64,000 nucleotides of DNA from Candidatus Mediterraneibacter stercoripullorum. GTDB taxonomy: Bacteria; Bacillota; Clostridia; Lachnospirales; Lachnospiraceae. Location of the stretch: positions 1-64,000 of the forward strand of contig DXCZ01000095.1 of the NCBI GenBank assembly GCA_019115765.1. The letters run 5' to 3'. Below, one piece after another: positions 9,418 through 17,987 of the stretch. Position 1 is the stretch's first letter; each line of letters begins with the position of its first letter. Both the position numbers and the translations under genes were made by a program. The notes under the pieces are model-generated. The model searched no databases and was not told the origin of the DNA. It saw nothing but the letters and a program-made list of their open reading frames with translations.

Positions 9418-11067
9418 TTACTGCTGCAGCGCTCCCACCAGGGTCGGCACCAGCTGTTTCTTACGGGATACAACGCCTCTCAGCATCAGGTCCTCGGTAT
9501 CTTCCCTCAAGTCAAATGCACTGATGATCTTCTCTCTTGCATCCGCTCCGCAGCAGAGAAGCTCGGAAGACTCTGTAATGATATTGGTCAGCATGAAGAA
9601 AATCATATTCAGCCCGTGGTTCTGGCGGGCTTTCTCCAGGTGAGGCAGAACGATATTCTTGATCTCTTTCAATTCGTCTGCGCTCATGGAATTCACCTGT
9701 CCCACTCCGAATACCGTATCGTTGACTGTAAACTGCTTGAAATCAAGGAAGCAGATCTCCTCTGCGGTCTTTCCTTTCAGGTTGCTTCCCGCATTAAACA
9801 TTTCCTGTGCCAGAGACTCGATCTCAATCCCGGCGATCTCTGCCAATGTCCGGGCAGTGGTCTCATCCAGAGGCGTACAGGTAGGTGAACGGAACATCAG
9901 CGTATCGGAAATGATAGCCGAGCAGAGAAGAGCCGCATTAGTCAGATCCACCTCTACTCCATTTTCCTGATACATCTGGTAAACAATGGTCGCCGTGCAT
10001 CCCACAGGCTGATTGCGGAAAAACACCGGTCCCATCGTCTCAATGCTGCTCAGTCTGTGGTGGTCGATGATCTCCAGCACATCTGCCTCTTCTACGCCGT
10101 CCACCGCCTGATTCTTCTCATTATGGTCTACCAGGATTACCTGTTTCTTCTTTACATTGAGAAGACGTCTCCGGGAAATGAGTCCCAGGAACCTTCCCTT
10201 GCCATCTACGATAGGGAAATCACGGAAACGCTTTCTCGCCATAACCTCTTTCACATCATCTACATAGTCCCGCATCTTAAAGGAAACCAGATTGTCCCGG
10301 GTCATGAAGTATTTTACCGGAATACTCTGATTGATATGCTGTGCCGCCGTAAACGTATCGTGAGGTGTGCGGATGATAACGATCTGCTTCTCCTCCGCCT
10401 GCCGGATAATGGCATCCGATATGGGCGCGTTCTGGCAGACTACCATACAACTGGCATCCATATCAACAGCGCACTTCTGAGCGTCCTTCCGGTCGCCCAT
10501 GATGACCAGATCATCTTTTGCAATAAAATCAGACATGAGGATCCGGCTGGATGCTGCTATCACAACCTTTCCCTTCTGGAAATAGCCATGCTCATTTCCC
10601 GTTACGATCTCACCATCGACTGCTCTGGCTATATTCCGGTACTGAGTCCTTGCCTTTGCCAGAATGGTGCTGTCATATACATCCATATATGTCTTGGCAA
10701 TATCTCCGATGGTGATCAGGCCCTCCAGCTTTCCGTCCCGGGTCACCGGCAGCGTATGTATGTTGGACTGACGCATCTCTTCCCATGCCGTCCGGATAGA
10801 AATACTGCTTTTCAGTCCCTCTACTTCTTTCAGTTCCACATCCTTGATCTGCTCCCTCAGATCAGACAAAAGGCCGGGAACCTTTACTTTAAAATGATCC
10901 AGCACATACTGAGTCTCCTCATTCAGTTGTCCTGCCCGCCGCGGTTCATGAGGCCTGCCAGTGATCTTTGTCTTCAGAGACGCATAGGCGATCGCCGAAC
11001 AGATGGAATCTGTATCCGGATTCTTATGGCCTACCACATACACTTTTCTTTCCTTTTCTCTGCTCAT
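9418..11067 (-). CDS. ppaC: Manganese-dependent inorganic pyrophosphatase with CBS and DRTGG domains
   Basis: Family II pyrophosphatase (DHH superfamily) hydrolyses PPi in the cytoplasm. The DHH metal motifs are visible as VVGHKNPDTDS near the start, LVDHNE, and IIDHHR after the insert. Residues about 65-300 form the regulatory insert: a CBS domain, a DRTGG domain (VIAASSRILMSDF) and a second CBS domain, as in the nucleotide-regulated clostridial enzymes of about 550 aa. The C-terminal DHHA2 domain ends RKKQLVPTL. The ATG at 11067 is used because TGGAGTG precedes it. Binding of AMP, ADP or Ap4A is expected from the family, not seen here. Confidence 0.95.
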   Translation of the reverse strand: MSREKERKVYVVGHKNPDTDSICSAIAYASLKTKITGRPHEPRRAGQLNEETQYVLDHFKVKVPGLLSDLREQIKDVELKEVEGLKSSISIRTAWEEMRQSNIHTLPVTRDGKLEGLITIGDIAKTYMDVYDSTILAKARTQYRNIARAVDGEIVTGNEHGYFQKGKVVIAASSRILMSDFIAKDDLVIMGDRKDAQKCAVDMDASCMVVCQNAPISDAIIRQAEEKQIVIIRTPHDTFTAAQHINQSIPVKYFMTRDNLVSFKMRDYVDDVKEVMARKRFRDFPIVDGKGRFLGLISRRRLLNVKKKQVILVDHNEKNQAVDGVEEADVLEIIDHHRLSSIETMGPVFFRNQPVGCTATIVYQMYQENGVEVDLTNAALLCSAIISDTLMFRSPTCTPLDETTARTLAEIAGIEIESLAQEMFNAGSNLKGKTAEEICFLDFKQFTVNDTVFGVGQVNSMSADELKEIKNIVLPHLEKARQNHGLNMIFFMLTNIITESSELLCCGADAREKIISAFDLREDTEDLMLRGVVSRKKQLVPTLVGALQQ

Positions 11068-11247
11068 AAATTTCACTCCATTCTTTTCTGTTTCTTACTC
11101 TTTTTGATTTATTTATACCTGTCATACATTCATATTTCAGAGTCATTTTCCACGTATGATTTTACTCTCCATCTAGTAGATTGCCATCTTTTTTCCGATT
11201 CGTCAATAAAAACTGTATATTTTTCACAGCTGTATCGCAAGGACCTG

Positions 11248-11277
11248 TTGTTTTTTCTGCGTCAGATATGATATACT
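11248..11277 (+). promoter_or_regulatory. Promoter of the S1-domain gene
   Basis: TTGTTT (11248-11253) and TATACT (11272-11277) are 18 bp apart, about 40 bp before the ATG at 11317. Confidence 0.55.
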
Positions 11278-11316
11278 GTTAAAGTATTTGAAAGAAAGAA
11301 GTAGAGGTGCTGCACT

Positions 11317-12054
11317 ATGAGCGAAGAAATGAAAGAAGAATTACAGACAAACGAAACTGCTGAAACGGCAGAAGCTGCAACAGAGAATACGGCTGCTGAC
11401 AAGCCGGCTGAGTCCATGGCTGATTACGAAGATCATTTTGACGATGCCAATCCCTGGAACAGGGTTCAGGAATATATGGATAACAAGACGATCCTGCCTG
11501 TCAAAGTTGAAGGTGTTGTCAACGGCGGTGTGATCGTTATGGTAGAAGGACTGAGAGGATTCGTTCCCGCTTCCAAGCTTTCTCTCTCCTACATTGAGGA
11601 TCTCGAGACTTACCTTCTCAAGGATATCGAGGTAAGAGTCATCGATGTGGATCAGGCCAGCAACCGCCTCGTCCTCTCCGCACGCGAGATCCTGAAGGAG
11701 AAAGAGAAGAAGGCCCGTGAGGAACAGATCTCAAACCTGAAGATCGGTACCGTTCTGGAAGGAACAGTCGAGACGCTCCAGAACTATGGTGCATTTGTCA
11801 AATTTGAAAATGGCCTGTCCGGTCTGGTACACGTATCCCAGATCTCACAGAAACGTGTTAAAGTACCGTCTGACGTACTCAGCGTCGGCGATACGGTAAA
11901 AGTTAAGGTTATCGGCATCAAAGACGGCAAAGTAAGCCTGAGCATGAAAGCTCTGGAAGAAGTCAAAGAAGAGCCGGAAGAAAAAGTAGTGATCCCGAAG
12001 AGCGAAAACATCGGAACAAGCCTTGGAGATCTCTTCAAAAATCTGAAACTCTAA
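11317..12054 (+). CDS. S1 RNA-binding domain protein (two S1 motifs)
   Basis: The 245 aa protein has an acidic, Thr/Ala-rich N-terminal tail of about 45 residues. Two S1 OB-folds follow, at about 60-130 (VKVEGVVNGGVIVMVEGLRGFVP…) and about 142-212 (GTVLEGTVETLQNYGAFVKF…GLVHVSQIS). It is much shorter than ribosomal protein S1 of Proteobacteria and matches the small S1-like proteins of Clostridia, thought to act in translation or RNA turnover. The GAGGTG site is near-ideal. The gene stands alone and ends at a strong terminator. Confidence 0.88.
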   Translation: MSEEMKEELQTNETAETAEAATENTAADKPAESMADYEDHFDDANPWNRVQEYMDNKTILPVKVEGVVNGGVIVMVEGLRGFVPASKLSLSYIEDLETYLLKDIEVRVIDVDQASNRLVLSAREILKEKEKKAREEQISNLKIGTVLEGTVETLQNYGAFVKFENGLSGLVHVSQISQKRVKVPSDVLSVGDTVKVKVIGIKDGKVSLSMKALEEVKEEPEEKVVIPKSENIGTSLGDLFKNLKL

Positions 12055-12140
12055 TAGTGATACTGAGGGACGCGGGACGGCAGCTGTATTACTTCAGGAT
12101 GCGGCGCCCGCTTCCTCAGCCATTCAGACGGATTATAACG

Positions 12141-12184
12141 AAAGAGCAGACACTCGTCCAAAGGGACTCCTGTCTGCTCTTTCT
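12141..12184 (+). terminator. Terminator after the S1-domain gene
   Basis: GAAAGAGCAGACA and TGTCTGCTCTTTC form a 13-bp perfect stem with an 18-nt loop. The sequence from here to the DUF2325 stop codon at 12347 holds no gene I can support. Confidence 0.8.
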
Positions 12185-12346
12185 AACAATCCGGGCTGAA
12201 TGTCTTCGTCTGCTCCTGCTTAACGCATCCCTCCGCAATACAGCTGCCATCCCGCTTACGCTAGTCTCACCTGAAGTTTCTGTCTCATTTTCAACACGGT
12301 CTCCAATCCCAAACCCTACTGAAACCGGAAGCTGCGGCGAACCGCA

Positions 12347-12628
12347 TCATGCACAGACATTTCCAAGGATTTCTTCCAGTGCGTTTTTGCTGCTTGTATG
12401 GCATCTTACTACATTGGCGTTGCATCTGCCGGCCTCTTCTACAGCACAGCGGACCATCTTATGAGATACAGTATTTGTAAAAAGTACGATCAGATCAGGA
12501 CTTCCGATCTGTTTGCTCAGATTTGCTGACATCTGAGTAAATACTTTTGCCTTACAGTTATACTGTTTACATATTTTCTTATACTGACAAACCATTCTGT
12601 CATGTCCGCCTATGATCACGATACTCAT
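12347..12628 (-). CDS. DUF2325 domain protein
   Basis: This small protein of 93 aa has a Rossmann-like start (MSIVIIGGHDRM), a basic middle (YKKICKQYNCKAKVF) and the segment DLIVLFTNTVSHKM, all typical of DUF2325. It also keeps the conserved late pattern VVRCHTSSKNALEE. Its function is unknown. The ATG follows AGGAGG at a good distance. Its upstream region is the structured repeat copy B in the same orientation, 28 bp away, so it may be transcribed from the promoter of that element. Confidence 0.88.
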   Translation of the reverse strand: MSIVIIGGHDRMVCQYKKICKQYNCKAKVFTQMSANLSKQIGSPDLIVLFTNTVSHKMVRCAVEEAGRCNANVVRCHTSSKNALEEILGNVCA

Positions 12629-12655
12629 ATAAGACCTCCTGTAATATACTTATTA

Positions 12656-12912
12656 ATTCAAGACTCGCTTGCGAGTCTTGGCGCGGGATTCGGGTCAGCT
12701 TTAGCTGACATAATACATCTCCGAATCCCTGCGCAGCCTCGCGGAGCGTATATCAGATGAGGGATTGACACCCGCCACTGATACTGATTTGTCACTCACC
12801 GCCTATAGAGGCGGGAGTCATCCCACATCTGATATAAATGATGTTGGGGTCAAAAGCCCCCAACCATGATGCCTACGGATTGTTCCGTTAGTTAGTTATA
12901 TCTAACTTTTTA
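12656..12912 (-). repeat. Structured dispersed repeat, copy B (fullest copy)
   Basis: Read on the minus strand the element has nested complementarity throughout. From its 5' side there are GTTAG/CTAAC and GTTGGGG/CCCCAAC hairpins. A long stem ATATCAGATG-GGGAT pairs with ATCCC-CATCTGATAT and encloses CCGCC/GGCGG pairings. Then come GCGC-GGGATTCGG with CCGAATCCC-GCGC around GTCAGCT/AGCTGAC, and the terminal AAGACTCGC/GCGAGTCTT hairpin. Such dense pairing suggests an RNA or a foldable mobile-element end. No reading frame of note is present. The outer 5' boundary is estimated. Confidence 0.8.
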
Positions 12913-12919
12913 TATAAGT

Positions 12920-12948
12920 ATAATACAATAATTGAGAACTGATATCAA
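12920..12948 (-). promoter_or_regulatory. Candidate promoter of repeat copy B / DUF2325
   Basis: On the minus strand, TTGATA (12948-12943) and TATTAT (12925-12920) are 17 bp apart in an AT-rich tract. Transcription would start near 12913, at the first hairpin of the structured element. The rest of the gap up to 12986 holds nothing else I can name. Confidence 0.45.
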
Positions 12949-12986
12949 TATCGCATATCAATAAATTTTATCAATTTTGTTTTCTG

Positions 12987-13865
12987 TCATGCGCAGCAGC
13001 AGATCTTTTGCTCTCCCTTTTTCTCCTTCGGTTCCGTCGTTATGATCTGTCCCTTAGCATTTTCGTCGTCCATGATGATCTCGCCGACAGAAGGAACGCG
13101 GATACAGCCTGCTGCCGGATTTTTGATACTGATGACCGGAGTTGTGATCTCAGCATCCACTTCTGATTTTTCAAAGCAGAGATCCGTATCGATCATCTCA
13201 CAGTTCACCAGTCTCAGATTGCGGCAGTAACAGAACGGCTGGGTACCGATGATCCGGCAGTTGATCAGCGTCAGACCGTCGGAGTACCATGCAAGATACT
13301 CTCCTTTTACCACGCTGTCTTTTACTGTAATGTTCTCACCATGCCAAAATGCATCCTTTGTGTCAAAAACACAGTTCTCAAAAACAGCATTCTTAATATA
13401 CTGAAATGAATACTTTCCTTTAAACTCGACATTGGAAAATCTCAGATTCTCGGAACGCATCATAAAGTATTCGCTTTCCGCCTTTGTCTCTGTCATGGTT
13501 ATATTTTTTACTGACCATCCGAATTCCGGTGAGACAATGTCACAGTTATCTATCCTGATGTCACTGCATTCCCTCAGAGCCTTAATCCCGTACATTTTCG
13601 TTCCGGTGATCTCAATATGATCGGAATACCACAGCGCTGCCCGGCACAGTTCTGTCATCTCGGAGTCTGCAATCTGTAACATATGATCATGCCAGAAAGG
13701 ATATCTGAGATTACAGAATGTGTTTTCGACTTTTATATTACTACTCTCTTTCAGTGCGCTTTCCCCGTCTGCGGGGCCGTCAAAGGCACAGTTCTTCAGA
13801 TGCAGATCTCTGCTCCCGTAAAGGGCCCGTTCCATATCAAATGTCTGAGCTTCTATTAATTTCAT
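12987..13865 (-). CDS. DUF3737 family protein (predicted right-handed beta-helix)
   Basis: The 292 aa protein begins MKLIEAQTFDMERALYG, the usual start of DUF3737. It then runs as repeated short strands of the form 'N-C-x-F/I-x-x-x-x-x-F-W' (AFDGPADGESALKES, FWHDHMLQIADSEM, AFWHGENITVKDS). This periodicity is typical of pectate-lyase-like beta-helices. No signal peptide is visible, so it is probably cytoplasmic. The C terminus is odd: a charged tail ending KICCCA. The biochemical role of the family is unknown. The ATG follows GAGGAGG. Confidence 0.9.
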   Translation of the reverse strand: MKLIEAQTFDMERALYGSRDLHLKNCAFDGPADGESALKESSNIKVENTFCNLRYPFWHDHMLQIADSEMTELCRAALWYSDHIEITGTKMYGIKALRECSDIRIDNCDIVSPEFGWSVKNITMTETKAESEYFMMRSENLRFSNVEFKGKYSFQYIKNAVFENCVFDTKDAFWHGENITVKDSVVKGEYLAWYSDGLTLINCRIIGTQPFCYCRNLRLVNCEMIDTDLCFEKSEVDAEITTPVISIKNPAAGCIRVPSVGEIIMDDENAKGQIITTEPKEKKGEQKICCCA

Positions 13866-14033
13866 CGCAAATTCCTCCTCTATACTGCTTTATACCCCCG
13901 GCTGACTATGTTCATACCTGTCAGTTTTGATCTGTATTTCCTTACAGTACACAGTCTAGCACCGGATATCGCAAATAGCAAATATTTATAACGAATACAT
14001 TTCCATGCCTGAAACCTATGCGCCCCGCCCGAG

Positions 14034-14062
14034 TTGACATCTCTCTGTATTAATGCTAACAT
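14034..14062 (+). promoter_or_regulatory. Promoter of the FliB-like gene
   Basis: Consensus TTGACA (14034-14039) and TAACAT (14057-14062) are 17 bp apart, about 33 bp before the ATG at 14095. Confidence 0.65.
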
Positions 14063-14094
14063 GAGTCAATACGCAAAGGAAAGAGGAATCAGTT

Positions 14095-15282
14095 ATGCAG
14101 TATACAGTCCCACATTATTTCAAACAGTTTCAATGCATCGGAGGAGCCTGTCCTGATACCTGCTGTGCAGGATGGCAGATTCAGATCGATCCCTCTTCTC
14201 TTCGAAAATACAGAAAGAAAAAAGGCCCTCTGGGCCCCCGTCTTAGAAATGAAATTGACTGGAAAGAGGGCGTATTCCGCAGATATGAAGGACGCTGTGC
14301 TTTCCTGAATGAGGAGAATCTGTGTGATCTGTATCTGGAGGGCGGCGGTGAAAAGGCATTCTGCCGAACATGCCGGATGTATCCGAGACACATCGAGGAA
14401 TTTGAGGGGCTGAGAGAGATTTCTCTGTCGCTCTCCTGTCCTGAGGCTGCCCGTCTCATCCTGAGTCAGCAGGAACCGGTCGGATTTCTCCATGCAGAGA
14501 ATACGAAACAGGAAAAGCCCTATGAGGAATTCGATTTTTTCCTTTTTACTAAGTTGGAAGATTCAAGATCCCTGATGATACAGATCCTTCAGAACCGTGA
14601 AAAGCCTTTCCGCCTGAGAGCAGCCATTGTCCTTGCGCTGGCACATGATCTGCAGCAGCGGATCGACAGAAACGCACTCTTCGAGACAGACAGCCTTCTG
14701 GAGCGATATTCATCGCCGCAGGTCTGGTCCTGGTTTGAAAGACGTCTCGAAAAAGCAGAATGCGAAAAAGCAGATAAAAATGAAGCCCGTCGCCTTGTGA
14801 TCGGAAGGTTCTTCGTGATCCTGGATCTGATGGAAAACCTCCGCCCGGAATGGAAGACCATTTTGCGGACTGCCCGTGAAGTACTGGAACAGAATGAAGA
14901 GACAGAGTTCTCCAATAAAGCGGATTCTGAAAATTCCGTTAAAGTTCGGAATCTCGATACAAACTTTGAAAATGTGTTCTCAGATAAAACCGCCGAACAG
15001 CTTATGGTATATTTTCTGTTCACTTATTTCTGCGGTGCCGTCTATAACCGGAATGCTTATGGCAAAGTAAAGCTGTGCTTCGCCTCCACTGTACTGATCC
15101 GTGAACTTACCCTCTCCGAATGGCTCCGGACCTCCGGAAATGTCTCTCAGGATTTTGCGATAACAGCTGCATACCGGTACTCCAGGGAGATCGAGCATTC
15201 GGATTATAATAAATGCAGAATGGAAAAAATGCTGGACGATGAAGAACGTTTTGGCCTGGATATGCTTTTTGCCGGAATATAG
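14095..15282 (+). CDS. FliB-like (flagellin lysine-N-methylase family) protein
   Basis: The 395 aa protein starts with the family pattern QCIGGACPDTCCAGW and has further clustered cysteines at CAFLNEENLCDLY and FCRTCRMYPR. Together they probably bind an iron-sulfur cluster or zinc, as in YkgJ-like domains. The C-terminal half is helical and poorly conserved. In Salmonella the family methylates flagellin lysines, but the window has no motility genes, and many non-motile Lachnospiraceae carry homologues, so the substrate here is uncertain. It is monocistronic, with a consensus promoter and the ribosome site AAGAGGA. Confidence 0.85.
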   Translation: MQYTVPHYFKQFQCIGGACPDTCCAGWQIQIDPSSLRKYRKKKGPLGPRLRNEIDWKEGVFRRYEGRCAFLNEENLCDLYLEGGGEKAFCRTCRMYPRHIEEFEGLREISLSLSCPEAARLILSQQEPVGFLHAENTKQEKPYEEFDFFLFTKLEDSRSLMIQILQNREKPFRLRAAIVLALAHDLQQRIDRNALFETDSLLERYSSPQVWSWFERRLEKAECEKADKNEARRLVIGRFFVILDLMENLRPEWKTILRTAREVLEQNEETEFSNKADSENSVKVRNLDTNFENVFSDKTAEQLMVYFLFTYFCGAVYNRNAYGKVKLCFASTVLIRELTLSEWLRTSGNVSQDFAITAAYRYSREIEHSDYNKCRMEKMLDDEERFGLDMLFAGI

Positions 15283-15392
15283 TACAATACAGCCGCCAAT
15301 TACGAAAATTTAACATAGTTTCCATCGATTCTTCTCTTCACATATGTTAATATAGCATCATCATTACCATTTGAAACAGAGAGGACGAGACC

Positions 15393-16235
15393 ATGGCCGA
15401 CTTATATTTCGTCCGGACGGAAACGGACTTTACCAAAACAGAGCAGAAACTGATCAATTATATCATTACAAACCCGGGTGCCTTCATGCAGATGACCATC
15501 AGTGAAGCAGCGCGTGCTGTTGGCACTTCCGAGCCTACAGTATCCAGATTTGCCCGCCACTGTGGATATGAAGATTTTAAAGAGCTTCGTAACACGGTAT
15601 CCCAGCACTACAACGAGGAGAACTCCCCTGCGGGCAAGCTGTCTTCCACGATTGAGAATCTCTCTCCCGACTCACCGGAAGGATTTCTGCGGAACCAGCA
15701 GCTGTGCCTGGAGAAGACCATTTCCTTTATGGATCCACGGCAGCTGGAGCTGGCGGTATCCACCATCCTTCAGGCAGAAAATATCTATCTGTACGCAAAG
15801 GGCGCCGCGCTCTCCATGGCGCAGCTCCTCTCATTCCGTCTGTCTAGGTTCGGCATGCGGATCACGATCCTGCCTCCGGGAAGTTCTGAGCTGTTTGAAT
15901 ATATGAACTTCTTTACGGAAAAGGATCTTGTTATCCTCTTCGGCTTCCAGAAAACTCCAAAAGAAGCTGAGGTTCTCCTGGACTACCAGAAGCAGATACC
16001 ATATAAGGTCATCTTCTTTACCAGCAGGATGTATCAGCCCCAGGACGGAAGCAGCATCATTCCCCTGTATGTATACCGGGGGGAGCCGTCAGAGTACCAT
16101 TCCATGGCAGCGCCTGCCGCTCTCCTGGACGCGCTGGTGGTCATGATCGGTGCAAAGCTGGGCAGCCGCTCCAGAGAGAGTCTGGACCGGCTGTATCATC
16201 TGAAAGAACATTACAGATTGGAGATTCCGCGGTAA
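15393..16235 (+). CDS. RpiR/MurR-family transcriptional regulator
   Basis: Residues about 1-75 form the RpiR helix-turn-helix (FTKTEQKLINYIITN, MTISEAARAVGTSEPTVSR, FARHCGYEDFKELR). Residues about 105-240 form a SIS phosphosugar-binding domain (ENIYLYAKGAALSMA…DLVILFGFQKTP). Such regulators control sugar or amino-sugar use in response to phosphosugars. The 280 aa length is normal and GAGAGGACG precedes the ATG. It is convergent with the PHP/ECF operon and not obviously linked to a sugar gene, so the target is unknown. Confidence 0.9.
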   Translation: MADLYFVRTETDFTKTEQKLINYIITNPGAFMQMTISEAARAVGTSEPTVSRFARHCGYEDFKELRNTVSQHYNEENSPAGKLSSTIENLSPDSPEGFLRNQQLCLEKTISFMDPRQLELAVSTILQAENIYLYAKGAALSMAQLLSFRLSRFGMRITILPPGSSELFEYMNFFTEKDLVILFGFQKTPKEAEVLLDYQKQIPYKVIFFTSRMYQPQDGSSIIPLYVYRGEPSEYHSMAAPAALLDALVVMIGAKLGSRSRESLDRLYHLKEHYRLEIPR

Positions 16236-16260
16236 CCATTGTTCTATTTCCGTTTAATTC

Positions 16261-17058
16261 TCAGATCTCCGCCCCCTGAATGAGCACTTCCACATAATCC
16301 CCGCCCAGAGCATGGATGGTTTTCAGAGCACGTTTCAGAATTCCCGCAGTCTCCACCTGGAATTCCAGGTTCTGGGATGTGGCGATCCGGTAACTGCCCT
16401 GACGGATTTCTTCCATAAGGCCGGATACTGTATTCACTTCCCTGTCGAACACATTGTATGCGCAGCCGTACTGAAAGGACTGGTGGGTATCGCTTCCGGC
16501 TACAAGCGGTCGGCCAATTCTCTCAGAAAGGGCGCTCATCTTCTCCCAGGTCCCGTCATAGTCTCTGGCCAGGTCCTTTCCGTTCACATCCAGAAACATG
16601 AAGCGCCTCAGCAGTTCCTCCGGCAGTTCCGGAATATGTCCGCCTTCCCGGAAAGGATGTCCCGCGCCGAAGATCACCGGGTATTCCTCTGTCATCTCTG
16701 ACCATTTTTCAAAGGGGAGGAAGTTTCCCTTCTCTTTGTACGGCTCCAGGCGGCGGTTCATCTCCAGGATGCATTCCAGGGGACCTGCCACAAGTGTATG
16801 CCCGCCTTCCGCTATATCCACCTCCATACCGGGGAAAATACGGAATCCGCTTTCTGTCACCAGACTGTCCCCATCTCTTTCACTGCGGTCTGCGATATAC
16901 CGGTAGACCTCGGCAAATCCAAGGGTGTTGAAGTGCTCGGTCAGGCATAGGGCATCCAGTCCTGCCTTCCGTGCCTCACGGAACAGCCAGTCCGTATATT
17001 CTTTTGAAAATGGCAGTTTCTTTGCCAGTTTCGCATGTGTATGAAAATCAATCTTCAC
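16261..17058 (-). CDS. PHP-domain phosphoesterase
   Basis: The 265 aa protein carries PHP metal-binding motifs: KIDFHTHAKL at the start, CLTEHFNT near residue 40, GMEVDI, GAGHPFRE and GSDTHQ. Members include histidinol phosphatase and other metal-dependent phosphoesterases; the substrate is unknown. GTG 17058 is preferred because AAAGGAAG lies 7 nt upstream and gives VKIDFHTH, the normal family start; ATG 17082 is an alternative. It follows ecfT by 92 bp in the same direction and may process the imported compound. Confidence 0.85.
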   Translation of the reverse strand: MKIDFHTHAKLAKKLPFSKEYTDWLFREARKAGLDALCLTEHFNTLGFAEVYRYIADRSERDGDSLVTESGFRIFPGMEVDIAEGGHTLVAGPLECILEMNRRLEPYKEKGNFLPFEKWSEMTEEYPVIFGAGHPFREGGHIPELPEELLRRFMFLDVNGKDLARDYDGTWEKMSALSERIGRPLVAGSDTHQSFQYGCAYNVFDREVNTVSGLMEEIRQGSYRIATSQNLEFQVETAGILKRALKTIHALGGDYVEVLIQGAEI

Positions 17059-17150
17059 TTTTCTTCTTCCTTTCTCAGCCATTCTGCCAATGTATAAGCT
17101 TTCTGCAGCCTGTACTGTGTGCCGGGTACTTTTCAGATCATCAGATAATC

Positions 17151-17987
17151 CTACAGCATGTCCTGAAGTGCTGCAGATACCGCCACACATACCGCGACCC
17201 ATATAATGGATATCACGACAAAGATCATATCCTGACGGGTTACCCTCAGCATGGCAAGCTTCATCCGCTTCACTTCCGGATTCTGAAGGGAGTAACGGTA
17301 CCCTCTCAGCTCCAGTGCCTCCACAGTCGTCCGTGACCGCTTCGCTGTGTTGAGCATCAGCGGATAGAAAGACTGGATGATCATTTTTATCTGATACCCC
17401 AGATATCTGATCTTTCCGATAAATGTCTTTTTCTGCGGGGGATTTCCTCTCAGTCGGAAGGAGAGCAGGATATTCTGGAACTCTTCCATCAATACCGGCA
17501 GGATCCGATAGGCAAAAGAGATGCTGAACGAGAGCTGTCCGGGGCACCCGAACCAAAGCATTCCATTTGCCAGCCGGTCCGGATCCAGCCCTGAGAATAC
17601 CGTGATAGAAGCCAGGGACACTACCGCTACCTTCAGCGTCATCACCAGAAGAGGCGCAATGGTCTCCGCATTTCCCCCGAAGAAGAGCGCAACAATAAAC
17701 AGATAGCCTGTCTGAGAGAATACCCCAACACAGAACAGAAACAGTACCAGAGGCGCGATCCTTGCTGCTCTGGTGGTCATTACTACGAAAAGGAACAGGC
17801 CCAGCAGCAAGGCAACATCATTCAGGAACCAGGGCACAAGGCCGAAAAACAGATACCATATGAGCAGCACTCTCGGGTCAAGCTTTGCGATGACAGTGTC
17901 ATCATTACCGTATGCATTTTTCAGTACCTGATTTCTGAGATAATCAATCGTCAGTTTGTCCAGGATATTTTCCGTCAGCTTATGCAT
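17151..17987 (-). CDS. Energy-coupling factor transporter, transmembrane T component
   Basis: EcfT couples the ATPases to the substrate-binding S protein in ECF vitamin/cofactor importers. The 278 aa protein has five or six hydrophobic helices and the two Ala-Arg-Gly-like coupling motifs in the C-terminal half (SFRLRGNPP and ALELRGYRYS), which contact the ATPases. The ATG at 17987 overlaps the end of the ATPase gene by 8 nt, implying translational coupling. The dedicated gene set in one operon is the group I arrangement. Confidence 0.9.
   Translation of the reverse strand: MHKLTENILDKLTIDYLRNQVLKNAYGNDDTVIAKLDPRVLLIWYLFFGLVPWFLNDVALLLGLFLFVVMTTRAARIAPLVLFLFCVGVFSQTGYLFIVALFFGGNAETIAPLLVMTLKVAVVSLASITVFSGLDPDRLANGMLWFGCPGQLSFSISFAYRILPVLMEEFQNILLSFRLRGNPPQKKTFIGKIRYLGYQIKMIIQSFYPLMLNTAKRSRTTVEALELRGYRYSLQNPEVKRMKLAMLRVTRQDMIFVVISIIWVAVCVAVSAALQDML

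Noticed and set aside
10057-11271. 404-codon frame antisense to the pyrophosphatase gene
   Set aside because: It is a shadow of a gene with intact DHH, CBS and DRTGG motifs on the other strand.
12057-12464. Plus-strand reading frame after the S1-domain gene
   Set aside because: It runs through a terminator and antisense through the DUF2325 gene, with no recognisable protein features.
17059-17556. N-terminal extension of the PHP protein reaching into ecfT
   Set aside because: The extra ~165 residues lie largely antiphase inside ecfT and show no domain, and a GTG with a ribosome site gives the normal start.
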